From the NCBI GenBank assembly GCA_910587375.1, contig CAJULR010000039.1:1-40025 (forward strand): a stretch of DNA of 40,025 nt. Direction: 5' to 3'. Numbering within the stretch: position 1 is the stretch's first letter; each line of letters starts with the position of its first letter. The translations under genes were made by a program, and so were the position numbers. Below, piece after piece: positions 7,016-14,587 of the stretch. Under the pieces are notes generated by a model that saw only the letters and a program-made list of their open reading frames with translations, was not told the DNA's origin and did no database searches. This DNA comes from Candidatus Gastranaerophilales bacterium. Its GTDB lineage: Bacteria > Cyanobacteriota > Vampirovibrionia > Gastranaerophilales > Gastranaerophilaceae.

Positions 7016-8608
7016 ATGAAAGCCATGAAAAAGACAGTAAGATTTTTAACAACATTATTCCTTGCCCTTGTTTTACAGACAGGGCAAGGCCTTTTAACAC
7101 ATAAAGAAAACGCGGCGTTTGCGGATTTTTCCTTTAGGGATATGGAATTAAGCTTTGTTCAAATCTCTGATTCCCATATTTCAGACAAGGAAGATACTTC
7201 ATACAAGGCGCTTTCAAGCTCTAAAGCCCTTTTAGAAGACGCCATAAAACAGACAAATGACATCAAAATGCTTGATTTTGTTATGTTTACAGGCGATATG
7301 GTGAATGAGCCCACAAAACAATCATACAGAGATTTTTTTGTATTGTTAACAAAAGTTAAGCACCCGCCCCTTATGGCCTTTGGAAACCATGATATGACCC
7401 AGGCCCAAAACCCGGACAGAGGCGCAAAAGAATATATTACAAAAGATGAAGCGCTTAATATTATTAAAAAATGTAACCCATATTACATTTTTGACAAAAG
7501 TTATTATGCCTTTTCCCCAAAAAACGATTACCGTGTCATTGTTTTAGACACAACCGTGGATGAAGCAATTACGGCAAACGGCAAATTAACAGACGCCCAG
7601 GGCCAATTTTTAAAAGAAGAACTTGAAGCACACAAAGACAAGGTTATTGTTATCTTTCAGCACCACCCCGTTGTGGAGCCTTTTAAATCAGAACACCACA
7701 AAATTGTGAACGCTGAAGATTATATGGAAATTATTAAGCAATATAAAAAGACCCCAATTGCAATATTTTCAGGCCATTACCACGCCGCAAAAATCATGCG
7801 TCAGGGAAATATAATCCACGTTTCAACCCCGTCTTTGGTCACTTATCCGAACGCTTTTCGCTATGTGAATATTACAAATTACAAAGACAGAACAATTTTC
7901 AACATTAAATATATGGAAACAAACCTTTCAGAGGTTCAAAAGAACAGCAAGCTTAACGCTATTGCTTCAGCCACCCTTAGAGGTCTTCCAAACGACCACA
8001 GCGTGATTATCACAATAAGAAAAGATAAAACTTATGACAATGAAATTAAGGAAGAAAAACCAAAAACCATAAAAGAAGATAAAGAGCTTCAAAAAGAGGC
8101 CGCAAAAGCCCAAAAAGAAGCTGCAAAACAAGATAAGGCAAATAAAAAGGCTGAAGAAAGGGCTGCAAAAGAAACTGCAAAGAAAGAAGCCGAAGAAAAA
8201 GCGGCTGAAGAAAAAATGCAAAATACAGCCAAAAAAACAGAAGAAATTGAAAAAGAACAAGCCTTAAAAGCAGAAGAAGCCGCAAAAAAAGAAGCCGAAA
8301 GGCAAGCTGAAAAAGAAGCAAAAGCACAGGCTTCTGCCCAAAAGAAGGCAGAAAATGAAGCTCAAAAAGAGGCTTTAAAAATTAAAAAAGAGGCCGAAAA
8401 AGAAGCTCTTAGGGCAGAAAAACTTAAAAAGCAGGCAGAGGCAGACGCCAAAAAAGAGGCTGCAAACAAAGCGAAAGCCGAAGCTGACTCAGCTAAAAAA
8501 GAAGTCCAAAAGCAAGCTAAAGAAGAAGCGAAGAAATTAAAAGAAGCGGCAAAAGCTGCAAAAAAGGAAACCCCCAAAGAGGGCTCAGAGGGAAATGCAG
8601 GAAATTAA
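7016..8608 (+). CDS. Secreted calcineurin-like metallophosphoesterase with a long charged helical tail
   Basis: The 530-residue protein starts with a basic and hydrophobic signal peptide (about residues 1-37, ending AAFADFSF). The metallophosphoesterase core has every metal-binding block in order: D52-x-H54, G93-D94, GNHD at 123-126, the HH of FQHHP at 216-217, and GHYH at 253-256. This fits hydrolysis of phosphodiester or nucleotide substrates outside the cytoplasm, but the substrate is unknown. Residues from about 340 to 525 are almost only Lys, Glu and Ala, a long TolA-like single helix or coiled coil that could span the periplasm or bind the wall. Its last 14 bases overlap the next gene. 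A second ATG at 7025 is a possible alternative start. Confidence 0.85.
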   Translation: MKAMKKTVRFLTTLFLALVLQTGQGLLTHKENAAFADFSFRDMELSFVQISDSHISDKEDTSYKALSSSKALLEDAIKQTNDIKMLDFVMFTGDMVNEPTKQSYRDFFVLLTKVKHPPLMAFGNHDMTQAQNPDRGAKEYITKDEALNIIKKCNPYYIFDKSYYAFSPKNDYRVIVLDTTVDEAITANGKLTDAQGQFLKEELEAHKDKVIVIFQHHPVVEPFKSEHHKIVNAEDYMEIIKQYKKTPIAIFSGHYHAAKIMRQGNIIHVSTPSLVTYPNAFRYVNITNYKDRTIFNIKYMETNLSEVQKNSKLNAIASATLRGLPNDHSVIITIRKDKTYDNEIKEEKPKTIKEDKELQKEAAKAQKEAAKQDKANKKAEERAAKETAKKEAEEKAAEEKMQNTAKKTEEIEKEQALKAEEAAKKEAERQAEKEAKAQASAQKKAENEAQKEALKIKKEAEKEALRAEKLKKQAEADAKKEAANKAKAEADSAKKEVQKQAKEEAKKLKEAAKAAKKETPKEGSEGNAGN

Positions 8609-9521
8609 AGTAAAATTCAGAGGGGTTAGGGGCTCGCACCCTGTGCCTCATCAAAGCTTTTTAAAATATGGCGGAAACACAAGCTGTGTAGAGGTTCAAG
8701 CCGGAAACCATCTGATTATTCTTGACGCAGGAACAGGAATTATCGACCTTGGGCGCGACCTTCAAAAGGAACACATCCTTTCTGGCACGGATTTATACTC
8801 AAGAAAGCCTGTAAATGCAACCTTAATTTTAAGCCATCTGCACCAAGACCACATTCAGGGGCTGCAATTTTTTGCACCGCTTTTTATCCCGACAACAACC
8901 CTTGATATTTACGGGCTTCCATACCCCGAAAAGCCCCTTAAAGACACGCTTTCAGACGTTCTTTTTGAAAAAGTTTTCCCTGTTTCAATTGACGAAATCC
9001 CCTCAAACTTTGACATCCACGATTTTCAATTGAAACATATCTTAATATTAAAACCCAACGGCATGAAAGAATTCATCAAAGCGAGCGATTTCAACAAAGA
9101 AGACCACGCAGAAGATGTCATAATTTCTATCCACAAAACAACGGCCCACCCGAAAAACGGCTCTCTTTGCATAAAAATAGAATTTGGGGGCAAAAAAATT
9201 GTCTATGCAACAGACAAAGAAAGTTACATTGGATGTGACAAAAAATTTATCGAATTTGCACACAGCGCCGATATTTTAATCCACGACGCCCAATATACCC
9301 ACCAAGACTACATTTCCCCGATTTTGCCAAAACAGGGCTTTGGGCATTCCACATTTAATATGGCAATCGAAACGGCAAAATTTGCAAAAACAAAAAAGCT
9401 TGTATTCTTCCATTTTGACCCGAATTATGACGATGGCATTTTAGATATGCTTGAAAAAGAATTTTGCGCAAACCAAAATGAGTTTGAATTTGCCAAAGAA
9501 AATTTGGAAATTATTATATAA
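8595..9521 (+). CDS. MBL-fold metallo-hydrolase
   Basis: This is a cytoplasmic metallo-beta-lactamase-fold hydrolase of 308 residues. The metal motif HxHxDH appears as HLHQDH at 81-86, preceded by the GNTSCVEV.AG.HLIILDAGTGI start typical of the phosphodiesterase/RNase Z-like branch. Later ligands include the Asp in VYATDKE and a His in a C-terminal FGHST or FFHFDP. The start lies inside the end of the preceding gene (overlap 8595-8608), with AGAGGG just upstream, so the two are probably translationally coupled. Similar proteins act on cyclic nucleotides or RNA 3' ends; the substrate here cannot be read from sequence. The next gene starts 2 bases after the stop. Confidence 0.85.
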   Translation: MQEIKVKFRGVRGSHPVPHQSFLKYGGNTSCVEVQAGNHLIILDAGTGIIDLGRDLQKEHILSGTDLYSRKPVNATLILSHLHQDHIQGLQFFAPLFIPTTTLDIYGLPYPEKPLKDTLSDVLFEKVFPVSIDEIPSNFDIHDFQLKHILILKPNGMKEFIKASDFNKEDHAEDVIISIHKTTAHPKNGSLCIKIEFGGKKIVYATDKESYIGCDKKFIEFAHSADILIHDAQYTHQDYISPILPKQGFGHSTFNMAIETAKFAKTKKLVFFHFDPNYDDGILDMLEKEFCANQNEFEFAKENLEIII

Positions 9522-9523
9522 GT

Positions 9524-10201
9524 ATGGACGCAAACAACATAAAATATGCAATTAAAAATTTTACGGGCAAAGCCGTGTTTTTAGCGCTTTTTGGTTGCTT
9601 TCTGCCCTTATGTTTCGCCTCTGGCGCTGCATTTGCCGATTTAAACGAAGTATCTGTCACAAACCCTGTTGACGCACAAAAAAACGCAAACCTCCATAAC
9701 AGGCGCGGAGCCAACTATTTCAAAGAACAAGATTATTTTGCCGCCCTCAAAGAATTCAAAATTGCAATCGCAATTAACCCAAATTCTCAATCCACAGCGG
9801 TTTATTACAACAATTTGGGCAAAGTATATCTTGTTTTTGGCGAAATTCAAAGGTCAAGAAACTTAACCCGCGCTGACGCCGATTTTTCAGAAATGGCCAG
9901 AACCTGCTTTGAGCGCGCCATTATGCAGGATTGCATGAAATTTGAATATTATAAAAACCTGGTCACATCCTACGAATTGCTTGGAATTACGACTTCGAAG
10001 AAAGATTTTTTGCTGAAAAACCTGAAAATAAACCCGTTTAATGCCATTGTTGTGGCCATAATCCTTGCAAAGGAAGGAAAATACGACCCTGCAATTATTT
10101 TGCTCAACGATTTTGTACAAAAAAATCCGGATTTAATCATCACAGACGACGTTAAAAAATTCATCTCCGCACTCGAAACAGCTGACCAGCCCGGGTTATA
10201 A
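9524..10201 (+). CDS. Exported TPR-repeat protein
   Basis: The 225-residue protein begins with a long hydrophobic signal segment (about residues 15-38, FLALFGCFLPLCFASGAAFA), which contains Cys residues but no clear lipobox. After that come tetratricopeptide-type helices: the NRRGANYFKEQDYFAALKEF motif around residue 58, then NNLGKVYLVFGEIQRSR, and a third degenerate repeat near 170-200. TPR proteins are scaffolds for protein contacts, so this one probably works in the periplasm. It begins 2 bases after the MBL gene and is the last gene of this plus-strand run. Its final 6 bases overlap the end of the small minus-strand gene. Confidence 0.75.
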   Translation: MDANNIKYAIKNFTGKAVFLALFGCFLPLCFASGAAFADLNEVSVTNPVDAQKNANLHNRRGANYFKEQDYFAALKEFKIAIAINPNSQSTAVYYNNLGKVYLVFGEIQRSRNLTRADADFSEMARTCFERAIMQDCMKFEYYKNLVTSYELLGITTSKKDFLLKNLKINPFNAIVVAIILAKEGKYDPAIILLNDFVQKNPDLIITDDVKKFISALETADQPGL

Positions 10202-10387
10202 AACCCCCATCGTTTGCAACAGCTTAACATTTAAATCATCCGCATTTCTGTATAACAACACTACAATTGGAAGTATTCGCCTTATCTCTTCATTGTCGCT
10301 CCTCATTTTGCAGTATTCTTGTAATACCTCGCTTATGCAAAAAATATCCTGCATTTGTCTGCAAAGTTTTTCGTGATTTTTATCCAT
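10196..10387 (-). CDS. Small protein of unknown function, divergent from an XRE regulator
   Basis: This 63-residue, mostly helical protein (begins MDKNHEKLCRQMQDIF) has three cysteines and no membrane segment. I do not recognise it. Support for it being real comes from a strong promoter pointing into it: TTGACA, 17 bases, TACAAT on the minus strand at 10459-10431. The ribosome binding site is poor (AGAAGTA). It shares a 74-base control region with the XRE gene, an arrangement common in repressor/antirepressor and toxin-antitoxin modules, but nothing in this protein itself proves either role. Confidence 0.55.
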   Translation of the reverse strand: MDKNHEKLCRQMQDIFCISEVLQEYCKMRSDNEEIRRILPIVVLLYRNADDLNVKLLQTMGVL

Positions 10388-10415
10388 TACTTCTAAATAT
10401 TTCCATAAATAAGAA

Positions 10416-10459
10416 TGTCAGTCTATAGTAATTGTAAGCGTGTCAGTCTATATTGTCAA
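10416..10459. promoter_or_regulatory. Duplicated operator and divergent promoter of the XRE module
   Basis: The 12-mer TGTCAGTCTATA occurs twice, at 10416-10427 and 10441-10452, a 25-base period. The minus-strand promoter is TTGACA (10459-10454), 17 bases, TACAAT (10436-10431). One repeat copy fills its spacer and the other overlaps its transcription start. On the plus strand TATATT (10449-10454) ends 7 bases before the XRE ATG. A dimeric XRE protein bound at both copies would block transcription in both directions. Confidence 0.65.
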
Positions 10460-10461
10460 GT

Positions 10462-10689
10462 ATGGAAACAAACGACAAAAAATTTCTTGCAAACCTTGGG
10501 CAAAATATTAAAAAATACAGGAAACTGAAAAAATATTCACAGGAAAAATTAGCGGAAATCCTTGATATACACTACACTACAATAGGTAAAATCGAAATCG
10601 GAAAATTGAACGCTTCCACTTTAATGCTGCAGAAAATAGCTTCCGCCCTGGATGTTCCCGTCAAAAGTTTTTTTGATTTTGAATCTTAA
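10462..10689 (+). CDS. XRE-family helix-turn-helix regulator
   Basis: The protein is 75 residues and consists almost wholly of one HTH_3 domain: GQNIKKYRKLKKYSQEKLAEIL, then the recognition helix HYTTIGKIEIGKLNAS, then the closing helix and DVPVKSFFDF. It is expected to bind DNA as a dimer and act as a local repressor. I chose the ATG at 10462; a TTG at 10453 would add three residues but overlaps the -35 of the opposing promoter. TATATT lies 7 bases before the ATG, so the message may be leaderless. The duplicated 12-mer upstream is the likely autoregulatory site. There is no C-terminal sensor or protease domain. Confidence 0.85.
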   Translation: METNDKKFLANLGQNIKKYRKLKKYSQEKLAEILDIHYTTIGKIEIGKLNASTLMLQKIASALDVPVKSFFDFES

Positions 10690-10716
10690 GCTCTGCTGCC
10701 CGTCTTGGTTTTAGCC

Positions 10717-12006
10717 TTACACAAACATTGTCTGCTCGCGGTCGGGGCCCGTGCTTACGATTTTAATTTTTGCCCCTGAAACTTCTTCAAGACGTTTTAG
10801 ATAGATTTTGGCTTCGTTTGGAAGGTCTTCAAACTTCTTAACGCCCGTCGTATCTGACATCCAGCCTTTGAATACCTCATAAACCGGCTCATAGTCTTTA
10901 TGCGTATAAACATTGGTCGGGTAATATTCAGTAACTTCGCCCGTTTTTATATTCCTGTATGCCGTACATAGCTTGATTTCCGGGAATGCATCAAAAACAT
11001 CCAGCTTGGTTAAAGCAATAGATGAAATTCCCCCAACAAGCACGCTATACTTTGCAATTACGGCGTCAAACCAGCCGCAGCGCCTTGCCCTGCCTGTGGT
11101 TACGCCAAATTCAGCGCCGATTTTTTGAATTTTTTCGCCTGTTTCATCCGTCAATTCGGTTACAAAAGGCCCTTCGCCAACACGCGTAATATAGGCTTTA
11201 AACACGCCTATAACCTCTTTTATAGCAAGCGGCCCAACGGAAGCTCCGACCGCAGCCCCGCCCCCAATGGGGTTTGAGCTTGTAACATAAGGATATGTGC
11301 CGTAGTCAATGTCCAAAAGCACGCCCTGCGCGCCTTCAAAGAGAATGGTTTTGTTCCTTTTGGCCTCGTCAAGCAGCTTTTGCCATTCAAAACAAACATA
11401 CGGCGCAAAAATTTCTTTATATTTCCTGCAAAGCGCCATTACATCAGCCTTTGAATAGGTCGAAAGCCCGAAAACCTTCTCCAGCATTTTGTTTTTAAGC
11501 GGCAAAATCACATCTAATTTTTCGCTTAACGTTTCTTCATTAAATAAGTCTTCAACACGAATGCCTGAACGTGCGTATTTATCAGTGTATGTAGGGCCTA
11601 TACCTTTTTTTGTGGTGCCGATTTTATTTTTACCCAAAGAAGATTCGGAATACCCGTCAACCTCTGTGTGCCAAGGCATTGTGACATGCGCAAGCGGGTG
11701 AATCTTAAGCGCCTCTTTAAAATGCGTTTCACTCACACCCTCTGCAACCAATTCTGCCATTTCTTTTTGAAAATCAAGCGGGTTAATTACAACACCCGCG
11801 CCGATAAAGCAGGTTTTTCCTTCATATAAAATACCTGAAGGAATTAGGTGAAATTTATATTTTTTACCGTTTGAAACAACCGTATGGCCTGCGTTTGAGC
11901 CGCCTTGATATCTGATTACAACATCCGCATTTTGAGCCAAAAGGTCTGTAATCTTAGCTTTGCCTTCATCTCCAAACTGAGCGCCAACAACAACGGTATT
12001 TTCCAT
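10717..12006 (-). CDS. purA: Adenylosuccinate synthetase
   Basis: PurA joins IMP and aspartate using GTP, the first committed step from IMP to AMP. The 429 residues are full length. The P-loop start reads GAQFGDEGKAKITD; most homologues have GKGK, so residue 17 is Ala rather than Gly here. The catalytic Asp13 and the His of NAGHT are present, as are the IMP-binding region (GIGPTYTDK.AR.GIR), the GTTTGR-like EFGVTTGRARRCGW segment, and the C-terminal STGPDREQT guanine-binding motif. AGGAGA lies 6-11 bases before the ATG. The gene is divergent from cysS, sharing a 117-base control region, and convergent with the XRE gene. Confidence 0.95.
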   Translation of the reverse strand: MENTVVVGAQFGDEGKAKITDLLAQNADVVIRYQGGSNAGHTVVSNGKKYKFHLIPSGILYEGKTCFIGAGVVINPLDFQKEMAELVAEGVSETHFKEALKIHPLAHVTMPWHTEVDGYSESSLGKNKIGTTKKGIGPTYTDKYARSGIRVEDLFNEETLSEKLDVILPLKNKMLEKVFGLSTYSKADVMALCRKYKEIFAPYVCFEWQKLLDEAKRNKTILFEGAQGVLLDIDYGTYPYVTSSNPIGGGAAVGASVGPLAIKEVIGVFKAYITRVGEGPFVTELTDETGEKIQKIGAEFGVTTGRARRCGWFDAVIAKYSVLVGGISSIALTKLDVFDAFPEIKLCTAYRNIKTGEVTEYYPTNVYTHKDYEPVYEVFKGWMSDTTGVKKFEDLPNEAKIYLKRLEEVSGAKIKIVSTGPDREQTMFV

Positions 12007-12087
12007 CGGTTTCTCCTTGCTTTTCCTTGTGCCATAAGCGTTTTAGCGATAATAAATTTTTCGCGCCAAAACTTCTCCCACCAAGCT

Positions 12088-12117
12088 ATTTTACTATAAA
12101 AAAATTTGTAGTAAAAT
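12088..12117. promoter_or_regulatory. Divergent promoters of purA and cysS
   Basis: Two TAGTAAAAT boxes face away from each other. The minus-strand TAAAAT is at 12093-12088 and serves purA with an approximately 75-base leader. The plus-strand TAAAAT is at 12112-12117 and lies only 6 bases before the cysS ATG, which predicts a leaderless cysS mRNA. The cysS -35 candidate (TTTTAC, 12089-12094) overlaps the purA -10, so the two promoters may interfere with each other. Confidence 0.5.
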
Positions 12118-12123
12118 TTACGT

Positions 12124-13605
12124 ATGTTAAAATTTTTTAATACACTTTCAAAAAAGCAGGAAGAATTTAAGCCTCTTGCAGAGGGCAAAGTTAAGATGTA
12201 TGTTTGCGGCCCAACGGTCTATGACAAGGCGCATTTGGGGCATGCAAGGTGCTACATAACTTGGGATGTTTTATATAGATACTTGAAATTTAAAGGGTAC
12301 GATGTCACCTATTGCAGGAATGTCACGGATATTGACGATAAAATCCTGAAAAAAGCAGACAGCAAAGGGGTTTTGCCCGAAGTTGTAACAAAAGAATTTT
12401 ACCAAAGCTTTATTGATTCAATGAATGCTTTAAATGTCCTAAAGCCAGATATAGAGCCAAGAGCAACCAAAACAATCGGCGAAATGATTGCTATCACTAA
12501 AAAATTGATAGACAATGGCTTTGCATACCCTGTTGACGGGGATGTTTACTTTGAAGTGGGGAAATATAAGCACTATGGCGAACTTTCAGGCCAACCGATA
12601 GACGATTTAATGGCCGGGGCAAGGGTTGAAGCTGATAATAAGAAAAAATCTCCGCTCGATTTTGCCCTTTGGAAAAAAGACGAAAAGCACGGTCTACAGA
12701 GCCCTTGGGGCCTTGGCCGCCCTGGTTGGCACATTGAATGTTCTGCAATGAGCAAAAAACATTTGGGCGAAACCATTGATATACACGCAGGAGGGGCGGA
12801 TTTACAATTCCCGCACCACGAAAATGAGCGCACCCAAAGCGAGTGTGCAAATGGTTGCCAATTCGTGAAATACTGGCTGCACAACGGTTTTGTAACCATA
12901 AACAAAGAAAAAATGTCAAAATCATTGGGGAATTTCCTTACGATTGATGATGTTCTAAAAAGCTATAATTCAAACGCCATAAGGTTTTTCATCCTTACAA
13001 ATCATTACAGAATGCCTGTAGAATTTAATGATGAGGCCTTAAATGCTGCAAATAACGGAGCAAAAAGGCTTATAAACAGTGTGAAAGACTGGTCTTTAGA
13101 GGCTTTAAGGCAAGATATCAAAGCTGAAAATTTCGATACAGAAGCCCTAAACGCCTTTATTGAGGCTATGGACGATGATATGAACACGTCAAAAGCCCTT
13201 GCAGTCTTATTTTCACTTGTTGATAAGCTTAAAAAAGCAAGCACAGAAGGAGTTTCGACTGGTTCAAACAGCGCTTCTTCAAGCCCTGCTTATAATAAAG
13301 AGGCTTCAAAATTTGCCGCAACAATTGTTTTCCTTGGCGAAGTTTTAGGCTTTGATTTTACCCTGAAAGATAAGCCCAGCTTGAGTGACGAGGATTTAAA
13401 AGCAAAAATTTTACCTCTTTATGGTGAATTTAATTTTGCAGAATCTGTTGAGCCAAAAGCCTTGCTAGACAAGCTTATTGAAGATAGAAACGCCGCAAGA
13501 ACAAATAAAGACTGGGCAAAATCGGATTTAATCCGCGATAAGCTTCTTGCTGTGGGCATTTTGCTTAAAGATTCAAAAGAAGGCACAACCTGGGAAATTA
13601 AGTAG
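12124..13605 (+). CDS. cysS: Cysteinyl-tRNA synthetase
   Basis: CysRS charges tRNA-Cys with cysteine. The 493 residues include the class I start KMYVCGPTVYDKAHLGHAR (HIGH motif HLGH and the first zinc Cys), the zinc ligands in GWHIECSAM and FPHHENE, and the KMSKS loop in NKEKMSKSLGNF. The anticodon-binding helical region follows. It contains a short Ser/Gly-rich insert (residues about 377-393) between helices that is probably a flexible linker. No ribosome binding site precedes the ATG; instead a TAAAAT box ends 6 bases upstream. rsmI follows after 20 bases. Confidence 0.95.
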   Translation: MLKFFNTLSKKQEEFKPLAEGKVKMYVCGPTVYDKAHLGHARCYITWDVLYRYLKFKGYDVTYCRNVTDIDDKILKKADSKGVLPEVVTKEFYQSFIDSMNALNVLKPDIEPRATKTIGEMIAITKKLIDNGFAYPVDGDVYFEVGKYKHYGELSGQPIDDLMAGARVEADNKKKSPLDFALWKKDEKHGLQSPWGLGRPGWHIECSAMSKKHLGETIDIHAGGADLQFPHHENERTQSECANGCQFVKYWLHNGFVTINKEKMSKSLGNFLTIDDVLKSYNSNAIRFFILTNHYRMPVEFNDEALNAANNGAKRLINSVKDWSLEALRQDIKAENFDTEALNAFIEAMDDDMNTSKALAVLFSLVDKLKKASTEGVSTGSNSASSSPAYNKEASKFAATIVFLGEVLGFDFTLKDKPSLSDEDLKAKILPLYGEFNFAESVEPKALLDKLIEDRNAARTNKDWAKSDLIRDKLLAVGILLKDSKEGTTWEIK

Positions 13606-13625
13606 AGTCGAGAGGCCGGACAAAA

Positions 13626-14468
13626 ATGGTAAAAACGGCTGAAAATGCCACAGGAAAGCTTTTTATAGTTTCAACACCCATTGGAAACCTCTCTGATATT
13701 ACATTTCGGGCAGTTGAAACCCTGAAAAATGTCGCTGTTATTGCTTGCGAGGACACACGAAACACTAAAATTCTCTGCGAAAAATATGGCATTGAAACCC
13801 CGCTCGAAAGTTACCATAAATTCTCGGAAACTAAAAAATGCGAATTTTTCTTAAATTGCCTAAAATGCGGTCAGGACGTGGCTTTGGTGTCTGACGCCGG
13901 GACCCCTTTAATCTCCGATCCGGGCGTGAAACTCGTTGATGAAGCGCGTTTAGCCGGAGTTGATGTGGTGCCAATCGTTGGGGCGTCTGCAATTTTAGCG
14001 TTACTAGCCTCAATCCCAAGGCAGGGAGAGGATTTCAAGTTCATTGGTTTTTTACCACGCCAAAAATCCCAAATTGAAAATCTTCTAAATTCAAACAGGG
14101 CAGAGAATTTGGTGTTTTACGAAAGTCCAAATCGCCTCATAGAAACACTTTCCACGATTTCAAAAAACCAAAACGCCCGAAAAATGGCCATCGGACGCGA
14201 GTTAACAAAAAAATTTGAAGAAATTAAGGTTGATACAGTCGAAAACCTGCTTGAATACTACAATTCACACGTGTTAAAAGGTGAAATCGCTTGTATGCTC
14301 TATGCTTTGGACGAAAATTTTGCCGAAGAAAGTGATATAGCCTCCCGAATTTTCACACTGAAGGGGCTGAAACTCTCTGATAAAGACATTGTGAGCGTTG
14401 TAAATTCGCTGTATGGCACTCCCAGAAACAAAATCAAGGAAATTTTACTTCAAAATAAAAACAACTGA
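13626..14468 (+). CDS. rsmI: 16S rRNA (cytidine-1402-2'-O)-methyltransferase
   Basis: RsmI methylates the ribose of C1402 in the decoding centre of 16S rRNA using S-adenosylmethionine. The 280-residue protein has the tetrapyrrole-methylase fold signatures LFIVSTPIGNLSDIT near the start, ACEDTRNTKIL, and SDAGTPLISDPG at about residues 89-100, then the VPIVGASAILALLA and FIGFLPRQ blocks. A second ATG inside (codon 10 area) is absent from the conserved core, and the chosen start sits 20 bases after cysS with no strong ribosome binding site, so it is probably cotranscribed with cysS. It converges on alaS. Confidence 0.93.
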   Translation: MVKTAENATGKLFIVSTPIGNLSDITFRAVETLKNVAVIACEDTRNTKILCEKYGIETPLESYHKFSETKKCEFFLNCLKCGQDVALVSDAGTPLISDPGVKLVDEARLAGVDVVPIVGASAILALLASIPRQGEDFKFIGFLPRQKSQIENLLNSNRAENLVFYESPNRLIETLSTISKNQNARKMAIGRELTKKFEEIKVDTVENLLEYYNSHVLKGEIACMLYALDENFAEESDIASRIFTLKGLKLSDKDIVSVVNSLYGTPRNKIKEILLQNKNN

Positions 14469-14498
14469 CTTTTGCATTTTTACAACAGTTTTTCGTGT

Positions 14499-14532
14499 TT
14501 TAACTACGCCTTAACTACACCTTAACTACGAT
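14499..14532 (+). promoter_or_regulatory. Pho-box-like triple direct repeat between convergent rsmI and alaS
   Basis: Three copies of YTTAACTA occur at 14499, 14510 and 14521, each followed by a 3-base spacer (CGC, CAC, CGA), so the period is exactly 11 bases. The cyanobacterial Pho box bound by SphR/PhoB is described as tandem PyTTAAPyPy(T/A) octamers separated by 3 bases, and all three copies fit. The array is flanked by a second direct repeat, CTTTTGCATTTT at 14469-14480 and 14539-14550. Neither neighbouring gene starts here, so a regulatory role is unproven. Confidence 0.45.
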
Positions 14533-14587
14533 TTTTGTCTTTTGCATTTTCTCAGTTATTTTTAAATCTGAATTATTATTTGAAATT

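Noticed and set aside
7967..8577. Long minus-strand frames rich in Phe, Leu and Ser opposite the phosphoesterase tail
   Set aside because: They are the antisense of the Lys/Glu/Ala repeat region, which gives such frames automatically.
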